From assembly GCA_003258405.1 (NCBI GenBank), contig QKPN01000003.1, positions 186,001-250,000 on the forward strand: 64,000 nucleotides of DNA, read 5' to 3'. This document shows positions 1 through 9,554 of this stretch, piece by piece. Origin of the DNA: Rhodobacteraceae bacterium DSL-40 (lineage in GTDB: Bacteria > Pseudomonadota > Alphaproteobacteria > Rhodobacterales > Rhodobacteraceae). The notes beneath the pieces are model-generated. The model saw nothing but the letters and a program-made list of their open reading frames with translations, did not search any database and had not been told where the DNA came from. The first letter of the stretch is position 1. Every line of letters starts with the position of its first letter. Both the position numbers and the translations under genes were made by a program.

Positions 1-555
1 GGGCACCGGCAAGCCCGGCGCGCCGCCCGCATCGATCTCCGCAATCACCTCATCGGTGATATTCAGCCTCTGGTCCGCGAGCAAGACACTGTTCTCGTCA
101 AAGATCGCCTGGGCCTGGTGGCGCTCCATGAGGCGGACGAGGACCGGGGCGACGGCGGCATAGAACTGGCGGCGGGTCTGGTCGAGCTCCTTGGCGAGCC
201 CATCGGAGCGCTCGTCCTGGCGCTTGCGGGCCGCGACCACGCGCTCGTCGAAGGCATCGGCGAGCTTGCGGAACTCCTGGGTCGGGATCGTGCCGCGTTT
301 TTCGGTGAGCTGGCGCTCCTCGTCCTCGAAGGCGGTATCGATCGCGCGGGCCTCGGCGACGAGCGCCTTGCGCTTCTCCTCCTCGGCGGCGAGCAGCGCC
401 CGGCCCGTCTCGGAATCGACGAGAATGCGTTCCTGGTTGATGAAGAGGAACGGGGCGCCCGCCGGCGGCTGCGCGACCTGCGCGCCGGCGGCGCCGGCAA
501 GACCGGCGATGAGGCCGCAGGCCAGGGCCACGGCACGGGGCCGGAGCCTGCGCAT
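1..555 (-). CDS. skp: Skp/OmpH-family periplasmic chaperone (3' end cut by window edge)
   Basis: Periplasmic holdase chaperone that carries unfolded outer-membrane proteins to the BAM complex. About 185 codons are present and the C-terminus runs off the window. Residues 1-25 form a signal peptide (RLRPRA basic stretch, hydrophobic core, AGAAGA cleavage region). The rest is charged and helical, with the OmpH pattern FLFINQERILVDSETG followed by long coiled-coil arms rich in E, K and R. I chose the ATG at 555 because AGAGG lies just upstream; an ATG at 579 would add eight residues but has no ribosome site. It directly follows bamA, the usual alphaproteobacterial order, and is probably co-transcribed with it. 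Confidence 0.88.
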   Translation of the reverse strand, partial: MRRLRPRAVALACGLIAGLAGAAGAQVAQPPAGAPFLFINQERILVDSETGRALLAAEEEKRKALVAEARAIDTAFEDEERQLTEKRGTIPTQEFRKLADAFDERVVAARKRQDERSDGLAKELDQTRRQFYAAVAPVLVRLMERHQAQAIFDENSVLLADQRLNITDEVIAEIDAGGAPGLPVP

Positions 556-579
556 CCGTCCTCTGCCGCGCCCGCCCAT

Positions 580-2919
580 CTAGAACCGCGTCTGGAGCGA
601 GAAGCGGAAGCGCTCGGTCTTGTCGTAGTCTTCCTTCTTCAGCGGGAAGGCGTAGTTGAACCGCAGCGGCGCGAAGGGCGTGTTGACGAAGAGGCTGACG
701 CCGGTCGAGGCGCGCAGGTGCATGTCGGCATCGACGGTGCCCATGGAGCCATCGACGTCGTCGAGACCCCAGAGCGAGCCCATGTCGGCAAAGACGCCGC
801 CGTAGATGCCGTATTCCTGCGGCAGGCCGAGCGGGAAGCTCGCGTCGAAGCGGAGGATGCCGTAGTAGTTGCCGCCGAGGGCTTCATCGACCTCCATGTT
901 CTGCTGCGGCGGAAGACACTCGCCGTAGTCGCAGTAGTCGCGCGGTCCGAGGCCGTTGCGCTCGAAGCCGCGGAAGGAGTCGCCGCCGGCGTTGAAGCGG
1001 TCGATGATGCGGGTGCCCTGCTTCGAGAAGATCGCGCCGCCCTCGAGGGCGGCGGAGAGGATCAGATCCTCGTCGAAGAAGCTCGTGTAGGCGCGCGCGG
1101 TGCCCTGGGTCTTCGAATGCGTCACGTCGCCGCCGAGGCCCGCGAACTCCTGGTTGAGGGTCAGGATGAAGCCCGCGCTCGGATCGACGACCGAGTTGCG
1201 CTTGTCGAAGGTGTAGGTGAAGCCGAGCGCCGAGGTGAGGAGCGCGCCCTCCTCGTTGATGATGATCTCCGAGGTGTCGTCGGCGACATCGCTGATGTCA
1301 TCCGACGAGATGCGGTACTTGATCGTCAGCCGGCCGTTCTCGCTGATCGGGAAGCCGACGCGCGGCTCGAAGCCGACATTGCTCTGGCGGAAGGTCTGCT
1401 CGCTGAGGTTTCGGGTGCGGTAGTAGATGTTGAAGCCCGCGAGAAGATCGCGGTCGAAGAGCTCGGGCTCGGCGAAGCCGAAGTCGAAGTTGCCGTATTC
1501 GGTGTTGGCCGAGATCGTCGCGGAGACGGTCTGGCCGCGGCCGAGGAAGTTGCGCTCGGTGATGCCGATCTGCGCGGTGACACCCTCGCTCGTGGAGAAG
1601 GCGCCGCCGATCGAAAGCGAGCCGGTGGGCTGTTCCTCGACCTGGACATCGACGATGGCGCGGCCGGAGCCGGAGCCGTCCCGCACGTTGACGGCGACGT
1701 TCTTGAAGTAGCCGAGGCCGCGGATGCGGTCTTCGGCGCTGCGGATCTCGCGGGTGTTGAAGGCATCGCCCTCCACGACCTGGAACTGGCGGCGGATGAC
1801 GCGGTCGAGCGTCCGGGTGTTGCCGGAGATGTCGATGCGTTCGATGAAGATGCGCTCGGCCGGCGAGAGCTCGAAGGTGATGTCGAGGATGCGGTTCGCC
1901 GCGTCCTTCGTCACCTTGGGCTGGATGTCGACGAAGGCATAGCCCTGCTGGCCGGCGATGTAGGAGATGCGCTCGACGACCTTGTCGACTTCCGAGCCGT
2001 TGTAGATGCCGCCCCCGAGCAGGGGCGCAAGCAGCGGCTGGAACTGTTCGGCCGGGAGGCCGGGGATCGCGGAGCTCACGCCGATCTTGCCGAAGCGGTA
2101 CTGCTGGCCCTCGGAGACGGTGAAGGCGAGGAAGAAGCCGCTGCGCTCGCGGGCAAGCTCGGAGGTGGCGGAGAGCACGCGGAAATCGTAGTAGCCGCGG
2201 TCGAGGTAGAACTGGCGCAGGAGCTGGCTGTCGACCTCGAGCCGGTCCTGGTCGTAGGTGTTGCCGCCGAGCAGGAAGCTCAGCCAGGTGGTCTGGTTCG
2301 TCTGGATGACGCGCAGCAGGCGGCGGTCGGAGTAGACGTTGTTGCCGATGAAGTTCACCCGCTGGACCTTGGTGTTCCGGCCCTCGTAGATCTCGAAGAC
2401 GAGGTCGACGCGGTTGTCGGGGCGGCGGATGATGACCGGGTTGACCTCCGCCGCATACCGGCCGGACTGGCGGTAGGCGTTGGTGATGCTCAGCGCATCG
2501 GCCTCGGCCGCCTCGACGGAATAGGCGAGCCGCGGCCGCAGCTGGATCGCGGCGAGGAGCGCCTCGTCGTCAAGGCCGTCATTGCCCTCGAAGGCGATCT
2601 GGTTGATGATCGGGTTCTCGGCGACGGTGATCACGAGGCGGCCCGCTTCGGGCGAGATGTCCACCTTCTCGAACAGCCCGGTATCGTAGAGCTTGCGGAC
2701 GGCGATGTTGATTTCCTGGGGCGTAAGCGGCTGGCCGGCCTCTATGCCCGCGAAGCTCCGCACCGTCTCGGCCTCGATGCGCTGGTTTCCCGCGACATCG
2801 ACGCGGCTGAACACCGCCGTGCCCTGCGCGTAGAGCGGGTTACCCGGCGGCGCGATCGAAACGACCGCCGCGATCAGGATTGCGCGATAAAGGTACTGTT
2901 TCCAGCGCCGCTGCCCCAT
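580..2919 (-). CDS. bamA: Outer membrane protein assembly factor BamA
   Basis: Core of the beta-barrel assembly machine; folds and inserts outer-membrane proteins. It has 779 residues, normal for the family. An N-terminal signal peptide (YRAILIAAVVSIAPP, ending near YAQG) is followed by five POTRA repeats over roughly residues 35-420 and a 16-strand Omp85 barrel. Visible hallmarks are the POTRA pattern IEAETVRSFAGIEAGQPL, the strand IGGAFSTSEG, and a C-terminus ending in F after alternating aromatic residues (FRFSLQTRF). An extracellular loop contains two cysteines (CDYGEC). It lies 43 bp after rseP and abuts skp, as in most proteobacteria. Confidence 0.96.
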   Translation of the reverse strand: MGQRRWKQYLYRAILIAAVVSIAPPGNPLYAQGTAVFSRVDVAGNQRIEAETVRSFAGIEAGQPLTPQEINIAVRKLYDTGLFEKVDISPEAGRLVITVAENPIINQIAFEGNDGLDDEALLAAIQLRPRLAYSVEAAEADALSITNAYRQSGRYAAEVNPVIIRRPDNRVDLVFEIYEGRNTKVQRVNFIGNNVYSDRRLLRVIQTNQTTWLSFLLGGNTYDQDRLEVDSQLLRQFYLDRGYYDFRVLSATSELARERSGFFLAFTVSEGQQYRFGKIGVSSAIPGLPAEQFQPLLAPLLGGGIYNGSEVDKVVERISYIAGQQGYAFVDIQPKVTKDAANRILDITFELSPAERIFIERIDISGNTRTLDRVIRRQFQVVEGDAFNTREIRSAEDRIRGLGYFKNVAVNVRDGSGSGRAIVDVQVEEQPTGSLSIGGAFSTSEGVTAQIGITERNFLGRGQTVSATISANTEYGNFDFGFAEPELFDRDLLAGFNIYYRTRNLSEQTFRQSNVGFEPRVGFPISENGRLTIKYRISSDDISDVADDTSEIIINEEGALLTSALGFTYTFDKRNSVVDPSAGFILTLNQEFAGLGGDVTHSKTQGTARAYTSFFDEDLILSAALEGGAIFSKQGTRIIDRFNAGGDSFRGFERNGLGPRDYCDYGECLPPQQNMEVDEALGGNYYGILRFDASFPLGLPQEYGIYGGVFADMGSLWGLDDVDGSMGTVDADMHLRASTGVSLFVNTPFAPLRFNYAFPLKKEDYDKTERFRFSLQTRF

Positions 2920-2962
2920 GGCGTCTGCCTCTCTGCTCGCGGGCGTTTGCCGCCCTTCCTGG

Positions 2963-4312
2963 TCAACTCACCAGCCGCATTATGTCGTTGTAGGTAGCGA
3001 ATACCATCAGGAGCAAGATCAAGCCAAGACCTATCGACATGGCGATCTGCATCACCGCCGGGCTCGGCGGGCGGCCCCGGATGGCCTCGATCAGAAAGGC
3101 GAGGAAATGGCCGCCGTCGAGCACCGGAATCGGGAAAAGGTTCAGCATTCCGATGGCGGTGGAAATCACGCCGATCAGGATGATGAAGCTCAGGAAGCCC
3201 TGCTGCGCCGTCTCGCCCGAAACCTGGGCGATGCCGAGCGGGCCCTGGAGATTGTCGGCGCCGATCGCGCCGGTGATGATGCTCTTCAGGCCGTGGAGCG
3301 ACTGGGTGATGACGCCGATCATGCGCTCGACACCGATCCCGATGGCGGTCCAGGGCGCGGGCGTTTCGGTGGCCGGCAGGTAGAGCGGGCCGCCGGCGAC
3401 GCCGATCATCACCCGGCGCTCGAAATTGCCGTCGTTGTTCTGGGTGTCGCGCTCGGCCGGCGCGATCTGGAGCGAGATCTGTTCGCCATCGCGCCAGACG
3501 GCGAGCGTGAGCGGCTGCTCCTCCGAGCCGAGCACGGCCTGGCGCAGATCCTCGAAGGAGGAAAGCGGCACGCCATCGGCGGAGAGGATGAGATCGCCGC
3601 GCCGGAGGCCCGCGCGGCTCGCAGGCGAAAGCGGCTCGACCCCCTGCACCAGCGGCGGGAAGGCATAGGTCGAGGTGACATCGAGCCGGTTGCCGTCACG
3701 CTCGATGCGGAAGTCCATCGGGCCCGGAGGCTGCATCCCGAGCGCGGCCTGGATGATGTCCTGGAAGCTGCTGACCGGATTGCCGTTGACCTCGAGCACG
3801 ATGTCGCCGGGCCGGAGCGTCTCGCCCGCTTCCGGCGGCAGCGTCGCGGCAAGCTCGCCGACGGTCGGGCGCTCGACGGCGACGCCCTGCCAGGTGACGA
3901 CGGAGGCGAAGACCGCGATGGTGAGCAGGAAGTTGGCAACGGGCCCCGCGAGCACCGTCAGCATGCGCTTCCAGACCGCGGCGCCATGGAAGCTCCGCTC
4001 GCGCTCCTGCGCCGACATGCCGGCAAGAACCGTGTCATCGGCACGGCTCGCCCCGTCGCTGTCGCCGAAAAAGCGCACGTAGCCGCCAAGCGGAATGGCG
4101 GCGAGCTGCCAGAGCGTGCCGCGCCGGTCGGTGCGCGACCAGAGCACCGGCCCGAAGCCGATCGAGAACACCTCGGAATGGATGCCGCACCAGCGGGCCA
4201 CGATGTAGTGGCCGTATTCGTGCACCGCGACGACGATGCCGAGCACCACCGCAAAGGGGATCACGGTGGAGAGGAAGCCGCCAATCAGGGGAATGTTCGC
4301 AATCAGGTCCAA
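2963..4312 (-). CDS. rseP: RIP metalloprotease RseP (site-2 protease, M50)
   Basis: Inner-membrane zinc protease that performs intramembrane cleavage, classically of anti-sigma factors in the envelope stress response. It has 449 residues. The zinc motif HEYGH is at residues 31-35 in the first membrane helix. Two PDZ-like segments follow (VNGNPVSSF near 150 and ADGVPLSSF near 240). The third zinc ligand lies in the C-terminal motif LNLFPIPVLDGGHF, before the last membrane helices. The start is 4 bp downstream of the dxr stop, so the two are probably translationally coupled. The anti-sigma substrate cannot be told from this window. Confidence 0.95.
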   Translation of the reverse strand: MDLIANIPLIGGFLSTVIPFAVVLGIVVAVHEYGHYIVARWCGIHSEVFSIGFGPVLWSRTDRRGTLWQLAAIPLGGYVRFFGDSDGASRADDTVLAGMSAQERERSFHGAAVWKRMLTVLAGPVANFLLTIAVFASVVTWQGVAVERPTVGELAATLPPEAGETLRPGDIVLEVNGNPVSSFQDIIQAALGMQPPGPMDFRIERDGNRLDVTSTYAFPPLVQGVEPLSPASRAGLRRGDLILSADGVPLSSFEDLRQAVLGSEEQPLTLAVWRDGEQISLQIAPAERDTQNNDGNFERRVMIGVAGGPLYLPATETPAPWTAIGIGVERMIGVITQSLHGLKSIITGAIGADNLQGPLGIAQVSGETAQQGFLSFIILIGVISTAIGMLNLFPIPVLDGGHFLAFLIEAIRGRPPSPAVMQIAMSIGLGLILLLMVFATYNDIMRLVS

Positions 4313-4316
4313 CAGG

Positions 4317-5501
4317 TCACGCTCCGACGCAAGTCTCTATCCAGGCCCGGCCGGCCACACGCGCCCGACGGTCGAGCTCAAGCACATCGGCCAGGGAATA
4401 TTCCGAACCGCAGCTTGCCGCCTCGCGGCCGAGGTCCCTAGTGACATGTTCAACCAGAACGCTCATGTCAAGAAAGCCGATCGCTCCGGCGAGGAAGCCG
4501 TCGAGCGCCGCTTCCTTCGCTGCGTTGAAGACGGCGCCCGCGAGCCCGCCCAGTTCCATCACCTCGTGGGCGAGGCGCAGCGCCGGAAACCGCTCGGGAT
4601 CGGCGGCGCAGAAGTCGAGGCGGGCCAGGGCGGCGAGGTCGAGCCGGTCGAGCGGCAGCGGTTCGCGCACCGGCCAGTTGAGGGCATAGCCGATGGCGCC
4701 GCGCATGTCCGAGGGGCCGAGATGGGCCATGATCGAGCCGTCGCGGAAGCCGACCAGCGAATGGATGATCGACTGCGGGTGGACCACGACCTCGATCCGC
4801 TCCGAGGGCACGCCGAAGAGCACATGCGCCTCGATGATCTCGAGCGCCTTGTTGAACATCGAGGCGCTGTCGATCGAGATGCGCTGGCCCATGTCCCAGT
4901 TGGGATGGGCCATGGCCTGTGCCGGCGTGACGCGGGCCATCGCCTCGCGCGGCCAGTCGCGGAACGGCCCGCCCGAGGCGGTGAGGATGATGCGCTCGAT
5001 CGCGTCGTGGCGCTCGCCGTTGAGCGCCTGGAAGATCGCGCTGTGCTCGCTGTCGACCGGCAGGAGCGTCGCGCCGTGGCGGGCGCAGGTGGCGAGGAAG
5101 AGCGCGCCGGCGCAGACGAGGCTTTCCTTGTTGGCCAGCGCGACGATGCCGCCGCTCTCGGCCGCCCGCAGCCCCGGCACGAGCCCGGCCGCGCCGACGA
5201 TGGCCGACATCGCCCAGTCCACCGGCTCGGACGCCGCATCGGCGATGGCCGCCGGTCCGGCCGCCGCCTCGATGCCGCTGCCCTCGAGCGCGGCCCGAAG
5301 CTCCGCGAGGCGCGTCGGGTCGGAGGTGACGGCGATCCGCGCCCGCAGCTTGCGGGCCTGGGCGGCGAGCAGGCGGATGTTGCGCGCCCCGGTGAGGGCC
5401 ACGACCTCATGGGTTTCGGCCCCGCCCTGATCCTCGATCAGGGAGACCGTGTTCTGTCCGATCGAGCCTGTCGATCCGAAGATGCTGATCCTGCGTCTCA
5501 T
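4317..5501 (-). CDS. dxr: 1-deoxy-D-xylulose 5-phosphate reductoisomerase
   Basis: Second step of the MEP isoprenoid pathway: converts DXP to 2-C-methylerythritol 4-phosphate with NADPH and a divalent metal. It has 394 residues, standard length. The NADPH loop GSTGSIGQNT is at residues 9-18. NKESLVCAG, the metal-binding DSEHSAIFQ, and the substrate-loop sequence ASGGPFRDWP are all present, followed by SIDSASMFNKALE. It sits between cdsA and rseP, and its product pathway supplies the isoprenyl chains used by UppS upstream in the same operon. Confidence 0.97.
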   Translation of the reverse strand: MRRRISIFGSTGSIGQNTVSLIEDQGGAETHEVVALTGARNIRLLAAQARKLRARIAVTSDPTRLAELRAALEGSGIEAAAGPAAIADAASEPVDWAMSAIVGAAGLVPGLRAAESGGIVALANKESLVCAGALFLATCARHGATLLPVDSEHSAIFQALNGERHDAIERIILTASGGPFRDWPREAMARVTPAQAMAHPNWDMGQRISIDSASMFNKALEIIEAHVLFGVPSERIEVVVHPQSIIHSLVGFRDGSIMAHLGPSDMRGAIGYALNWPVREPLPLDRLDLAALARLDFCAADPERFPALRLAHEVMELGGLAGAVFNAAKEAALDGFLAGAIGFLDMSVLVEHVTRDLGREAASCGSEYSLADVLELDRRARVAGRAWIETCVGA

Positions 5502-5507
5502 GCCAGT

Positions 5508-6326
5508 TCAGTAAAGCGCTGCGGCGACGCCGAGGGCGTCGAGTATCAGGAACGCCCAGGTGCCTCCCAGGATGCCGTCGAGCCGGTCGAGAAAGCCGCC
5601 ATGGCCGGGAAGGAGAACGCCCGAGTCCTTGACCCCCGCCCGGCGCTTCAGCCAGCTCTCGGCGAGATCGCCCGCCTGCGAGGCCATGGCGACAAGGAGG
5701 CCGGCGCCGGCGGCGACGAGGATCGGCCAGCCCAGAACTGCGGCAATCACCATGCTGAGCCCGCAGGCGCAGGCCAGGCCGCCGATGGCGCCGGAACAGG
5801 TCTTGCCGGGGCTGATGCGCGGGCAGAGCTTGCGGCCGCCGACCGAGCGGCCGGTGAAATAGGCGCCGACGTCGGAGGCGATGATGATGACCACGATCCA
5901 GATGAGGACGTCGACGCCCCGGGTCTCGGTCTCGAGAATGACGAGAAGCCCGCCGATGGCGACGCCGATGTAGAGCGCGCCGCCCGCCAGCTCCAGGAAG
6001 TGCCGCGGCGAGAGCAGCCCCGCGACCAGGGCCGCGATCATGAGGAACACGAACCCCAGTGCCGCGGCGCCAAGGCCCGCGGCGGCGATGCCGAGCACGC
6101 CCCCTGCGCTGAGCACGAGCAGCGGCAGCGTGGCGAAACGGGGGTTGCCGGTGATGATGCGGTGATACTCCCAGAAGAGCAGCACCAGCAGCACCGCGGC
6201 CAGCAGCATGGCGGGAATGCCGCCGATCATCACGCAGAAAAGGCACAAGGCACCGAGGACCACGCCGGACACCGCCCGGATACCGAGGTCGCCGAAGCGG
6301 CCCGGCTTTGGCCCTGTGCCCGTCAT
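5508..6326 (-). CDS. cdsA: Phosphatidate cytidylyltransferase
   Basis: Integral membrane enzyme making CDP-diacylglycerol from phosphatidate and CTP, the branch point for phospholipid synthesis. It has 272 residues with about eight hydrophobic segments. The family signature is seen near the C-terminus as SWLKRRAGVKD then PGHGGFLDRLDG. The start overlaps the uppS stop by 4 bp (ATGA type), and dxr begins 6 bp after its stop, so the three are one translational series. Confidence 0.95.
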   Translation of the reverse strand: MTGTGPKPGRFGDLGIRAVSGVVLGALCLFCVMIGGIPAMLLAAVLLVLLFWEYHRIITGNPRFATLPLLVLSAGGVLGIAAAGLGAAALGFVFLMIAALVAGLLSPRHFLELAGGALYIGVAIGGLLVILETETRGVDVLIWIVVIIIASDVGAYFTGRSVGGRKLCPRISPGKTCSGAIGGLACACGLSMVIAAVLGWPILVAAGAGLLVAMASQAGDLAESWLKRRAGVKDSGVLLPGHGGFLDRLDGILGGTWAFLILDALGVAAALY

Positions 6327-7069
6327 CCTGCCACGGCGCCGAACCGGCGTTCGCGAGATCCGAAACCCTGCACCTGCTGGGCGAACATCTCGGCCGTGAA
6401 GTCGGGCCAGCAGGCCTCGACAAAGGCGTATTCCGAATAGGCCGACTGCCAGGGCAGGAAGCCCGAGACGCGGTATTCGCCGGAGGTGCGCAGGATGAGA
6501 TCCGGGTCCGGCAGACCGGCGGTATCGAGATGGGCCTCGATCGTTGCGGGCGTGATCTCCTCGGCGGTCATCTCGCCGGCGCGGACCGCTTCGGCGATGC
6601 GCCGGGTCGCCCGCAGGATCTCGTCCCGCCCGCCGTAGTTCACCGCAACCGTGAGGTTGAAGCGGGTGTTCGTGCGGGTCTGGGCCTCGAGCCCGGCCAT
6701 CAGCGCCTGAAGGTCGGCGTCGAGCCGCTCGCGGCCGCCGATGAAGCGGACGCGGACGCCTTCGGCGACGAGCCGGGCGCCCTCCTTCTTGATGTAGCGC
6801 CGGAAGAGCCGCATGAGGCCGATGACCTCGGCCGCCGGGCGCTTCCAGTTCTCGGTCGAGAAGGCGAAGAGGGTCAGGTGGGTGATGCCGAGATCGGGGC
6901 TGGCCTCAACGATCTCGCGCACGCGATCGGCGCCGCGCCGGTGGCCCTGGAGCCGCGGCAGCCCCCGGCTCGACGCCCAGCGCCCGTTGCCATCCATGAT
7001 GATGGCGACATGGGCGGGCGCCCCGCCCGGCTGCGAGATGGCCAGCTTCGAACTCGTGCCTGAATGCAT
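6323..7069 (-). CDS. uppS: Isoprenyl transferase (undecaprenyl diphosphate synthase)
   Basis: Cis-prenyltransferase that builds undecaprenyl diphosphate, the lipid carrier for peptidoglycan and polysaccharides. It has 248 residues. The catalytic block IMDGNGRWASSRGLPRLQGH lies near residues 24-43. The C-terminal substrate motif RTSGEYRVSGFLPWQSAYSE is complete, as is AFSTENWKRP. It overlaps cdsA by 4 bp and follows frr by 38 bp. Confidence 0.96.
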   Translation of the reverse strand: MHSGTSSKLAISQPGGAPAHVAIIMDGNGRWASSRGLPRLQGHRRGADRVREIVEASPDLGITHLTLFAFSTENWKRPAAEVIGLMRLFRRYIKKEGARLVAEGVRVRFIGGRERLDADLQALMAGLEAQTRTNTRFNLTVAVNYGGRDEILRATRRIAEAVRAGEMTAEEITPATIEAHLDTAGLPDPDLILRTSGEYRVSGFLPWQSAYSEYAFVEACWPDFTAEMFAQQVQGFGSRERRFGAVAG

Positions 7070-7107
7070 GATCGGTGAACCTCTTACCCTTTTGCCGCCC
7101 GCCCGCG

Positions 7108-7674
7108 TCAGACCTGCATGATCTCTTCCTGCTTCGTCGCCAGCGCACTGTCGATCCGGCCGATCGCGGAATCCGTGAGCTGCTGGATCTCGTCGGACCA
7201 GAGCTTCTGGTCGTCCTCGGCCATGCCTGCGTTCTTGGCCTTCTTGATCTGGTCCATGCCGTCGCGGCGCACGTTGCGCACGGCGATGCGCGCGTGCTCG
7301 GCATACTGGCCCGCGACCTTGGCGAGATCGCGGCGGCGCTCCTCGTTGAGCTCGGGGATCGGCAGGCGCAGGATCGTGCCGTCCATCTGCGGGTTGATCC
7401 CGAGGCCCGAATTGCGGATCGCCTTGTCGACCGTGTTCACGAGGCTCTTGTCCCAGATGTTGATGAGCACCATCCGGGGCTCGGGCACGGTGATGGTGCC
7501 GAGCTGGTTGATCGGCGTCGGCGAGCCATAGGCCTCGACCGTGACCGGATCGAGCATGGACGCCGAGGCGCGGCCGGTGCGAAGCGATGCGAATTCGGTG
7601 CGGAGCGCGGCCAGCGCGCCGTCCATGCGCTTTTCGAGCGCGGCGATGTCAATCTCGATGTCGGTGTCCGACAT
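7108..7674 (-). CDS. frr: Ribosome recycling factor
   Basis: Splits post-termination 70S ribosomes together with EF-G. It has 188 residues, slightly longer than the usual 185. The family blocks are seen: [17 protein letters not shown] in the first helix, the central [17 protein letters not shown], and the C-terminal [14 protein letters not shown]-like helix. It is placed between pyrH and uppS as in most proteobacteria, with a 32-bp gap to pyrH containing AGGAGGC just before the ATG. Confidence 0.97.
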   Translation of the reverse strand: MSDTDIEIDIAALEKRMDGALAALRTEFASLRTGRASASMLDPVTVEAYGSPTPINQLGTITVPEPRMVLINIWDKSLVNTVDKAIRNSGLGINPQMDGTILRLPIPELNEERRRDLAKVAGQYAEHARIAVRNVRRDGMDQIKKAKNAGMAEDDQKLWSDEIQQLTDSAIGRIDSALATKQEEIMQV

Positions 7675-7706
7675 GGTTGCCTCCTAAGCCCGGCGCCGAG
7701 CGGCGC

Positions 7707-8459
7707 TCAGCCGGGTTCGACGATTGTGAACCGCCCCTCTCCCTTCACGATGCCCGCAAGGCCGCAGGGCTCGTCGAGGGAGAAGACAATGATCGGAAGA
7801 CCGTTGTCCCGCGCGAGCGCGATGGCGGATGCATCCATTACCTTGAGGTTCTTCTGGAGCACAATATCATAGCTCACCCGGTCGTAACGCTTTGCATCCG
7901 GGTTTTTCTTCGGGTCGCTGTCGTAGACGCCATCGACCTGTGTGCCCTTGAAGATCGCATCGCACGACATCTCGGATGCGCGAAGCGTCGCGGCGGTATC
8001 GGTGGTGAAATACGGGTTGCCGGTGCCGGCGGCGAAGATGCAGACGCGGCCCTTTTCGAGATGGCGCACCGCGCGGCGGCGGATGTAGGGCTCGCAGACC
8101 TCGTCCATCGGGATGGCGGAGATCACGCGGGTCGGCAGGCCGAGCGTCTCGACGGCGGACTGCATCGCGAGCGCATTCATCACGGTCGCAAGCATGCCCA
8201 TGTAGTCGGCGGTGGTCCGCTCCATGCCCTGGGCGCTGCCCTGCAGGCCGCGGAAGACGTTGCCGCCGCCGATCACGAGGCAGATCTCGACGCCGAGATC
8301 ATGCAGCGCGACGACCTGGCCGGCGATTCGCTCGACGGTGGGCGGATGAAGACCGAACTGCTGCGGCCCCATCAGCGCCTCGCCCGAAATCTTCAGGAGA
8401 ACGCGCTTATATGCCGGGCCAGCTGCAGGTGAAGCCTTTTCCGCCAAAACATCCGCCAT
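7707..8459 (-). CDS. pyrH: UMP kinase
   Basis: Phosphorylates UMP to UDP in pyrimidine nucleotide synthesis; a hexameric amino-acid-kinase-fold enzyme regulated by GTP and UTP in other bacteria. It has 250 residues. The N-terminal [13 protein letters not shown], the glycine loop [12 protein letters not shown], and [15 protein letters not shown] for substrate and ATP binding are present. It is the first gene after the tsf terminator, so a promoter is expected within 8460-8529. It starts the series pyrH-frr-uppS-cdsA-dxr-rseP-bamA-skp. Confidence 0.96.
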   Translation of the reverse strand: MADVLAEKASPAAGPAYKRVLLKISGEALMGPQQFGLHPPTVERIAGQVVALHDLGVEICLVIGGGNVFRGLQGSAQGMERTTADYMGMLATVMNALAMQSAVETLGLPTRVISAIPMDEVCEPYIRRRAVRHLEKGRVCIFAAGTGNPYFTTDTAATLRASEMSCDAIFKGTQVDGVYDSDPKKNPDAKRYDRVSYDIVLQKNLKVMDASAIALARDNGLPIIVFSLDEPCGLAGIVKGEGRFTIVEPG

Positions 8460-8529
8460 ACTCTACCCCCACTGCCGTCACCACTACGCTCGACAAACTG
8501 TCGGAAAACGCCGTCTTATTCAATGTGAA

Positions 8530-8554
8530 AACCGGGCTGCGCGGCAGCCCGGTT
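8530..8554 (-). terminator. Rho-independent terminator of rpsB-tsf
   Basis: An 11-bp perfect stem (AACCGGGCTGC with GCAGCCCGGTT) and a 3-base loop, lying 40 bp past the tsf stop. Read on the minus strand, the stem runs into TTTTCAC. The position between tsf and pyrH fits termination of the rpsB-tsf transcript. Confidence 0.8.
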
Positions 8555-8594
8555 CCGGTATCTTGCAAATCGGTCACGTCCCCCGGGAAGGGGA

Positions 8595-9470
8595 TCAGAG
8601 ACCGGCGGTCTTCGCGACTTCGGCTGCGAAGTCTTCCTCGACCTTCTCGATGCCTTCGCCGACGGCGAGACGGGCAAAGCCCAGGACCTCGACGCCCGCC
8701 TCGGCCGCGGCCTTGCCGACGGTCAGATCGGGATTGATGACGAACTTCTGCTTCAGAAGGGTCACTTCCTCGTAGAACTTGTTCATCCGGCCGACGATCA
8801 TCTTCTCGATGACCTGCTCGGGCTTGCCGGATTCACGGGCCTGCTCGGTCAGCACCGCCTTCTCGCGCTCGACCAGCGCCGGATCGAGATCGGCTTCGGA
8901 GAGCGAGGCCGGGTTCGTCGCGGCGATGTGCATCGCGATCTGCTTGCCGATGCCGTTGTCGGCACCCTTCAGCGCGACCAGCACGCCGATCTTGCCGAGA
9001 CCTTCGGAAACCGCGTTGTGCACGTAGGCCGCAACGGTTTCGCCCTCGATGCGCACCATGCGGCGCAGGGTCATGTTCTCGCCGACGGTGGCGATCTTGT
9101 CGGTCAGCACCGCCTCGACGGTGCGGCCGCCGAGATCGGCCGCCTTGAGCGCTTCCATGTCGGCGGCGCCGACCGCCGCCTTGGCGATGTCGGAGACCAT
9201 CGACTGGAATTCGGCATTGCGCGCGACGAAGTCGGTTTCCGAGTTCACCTCGATGGCAACACCGACGCCGCCCTCGACCGCGATGCCCACGAGGCCCTCG
9301 GCCGCGGTGCGGCCCGACTTCTTGGCAGCCTTCGCAAGGCCCTTGGTCCGCAGCCAGTCGATGGCCGCTTCCATGTCGCCGTTGGTCTCGGTCAGAGCCT
9401 TCTTGGCATCCATCATGCCAGCGCCCGACGCGTCGCGCAGTTCCTTGACCATAGTGGCGGTGATCGACAT
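8595..9470 (-). CDS. tsf: Translation elongation factor Ts
   Basis: Guanine nucleotide exchange factor for EF-Tu. It has 291 residues from the ATG at 9470, which begins [20 protein letters not shown]; the open frame extends 26 codons further upstream, but that part lacks family similarity. The N-terminal UBA-like domain holds the signature [14 protein letters not shown], followed by the EF-Tu-contact block [13 protein letters not shown]. It follows rpsB by 84 bp, the invariant bacterial order, and ends in front of a strong terminator. Confidence 0.96.
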   Translation of the reverse strand: MSITATMVKELRDASGAGMMDAKKALTETNGDMEAAIDWLRTKGLAKAAKKSGRTAAEGLVGIAVEGGVGVAIEVNSETDFVARNAEFQSMVSDIAKAAVGAADMEALKAADLGGRTVEAVLTDKIATVGENMTLRRMVRIEGETVAAYVHNAVSEGLGKIGVLVALKGADNGIGKQIAMHIAATNPASLSEADLDPALVEREKAVLTEQARESGKPEQVIEKMIVGRMNKFYEEVTLLKQKFVINPDLTVGKAAAEAGVEVLGFARLAVGEGIEKVEEDFAAEVAKTAGL

Positions 9471-9554
9471 CAACGCTCTCCTCAAATCGTCTCGTTGTAC
9501 ATCCGGAGCCCGCCGCGGAGGCTTACGCCCCGCGCGCGACGGTTCCATGACAGA

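Noticed and set aside
118-2997. A 959-codon plus-strand frame antisense to bamA and skp
   Set aside because: It is a mirror of well-supported genes, with Ala/Glu/Arg/Asp-rich composition and no domain.
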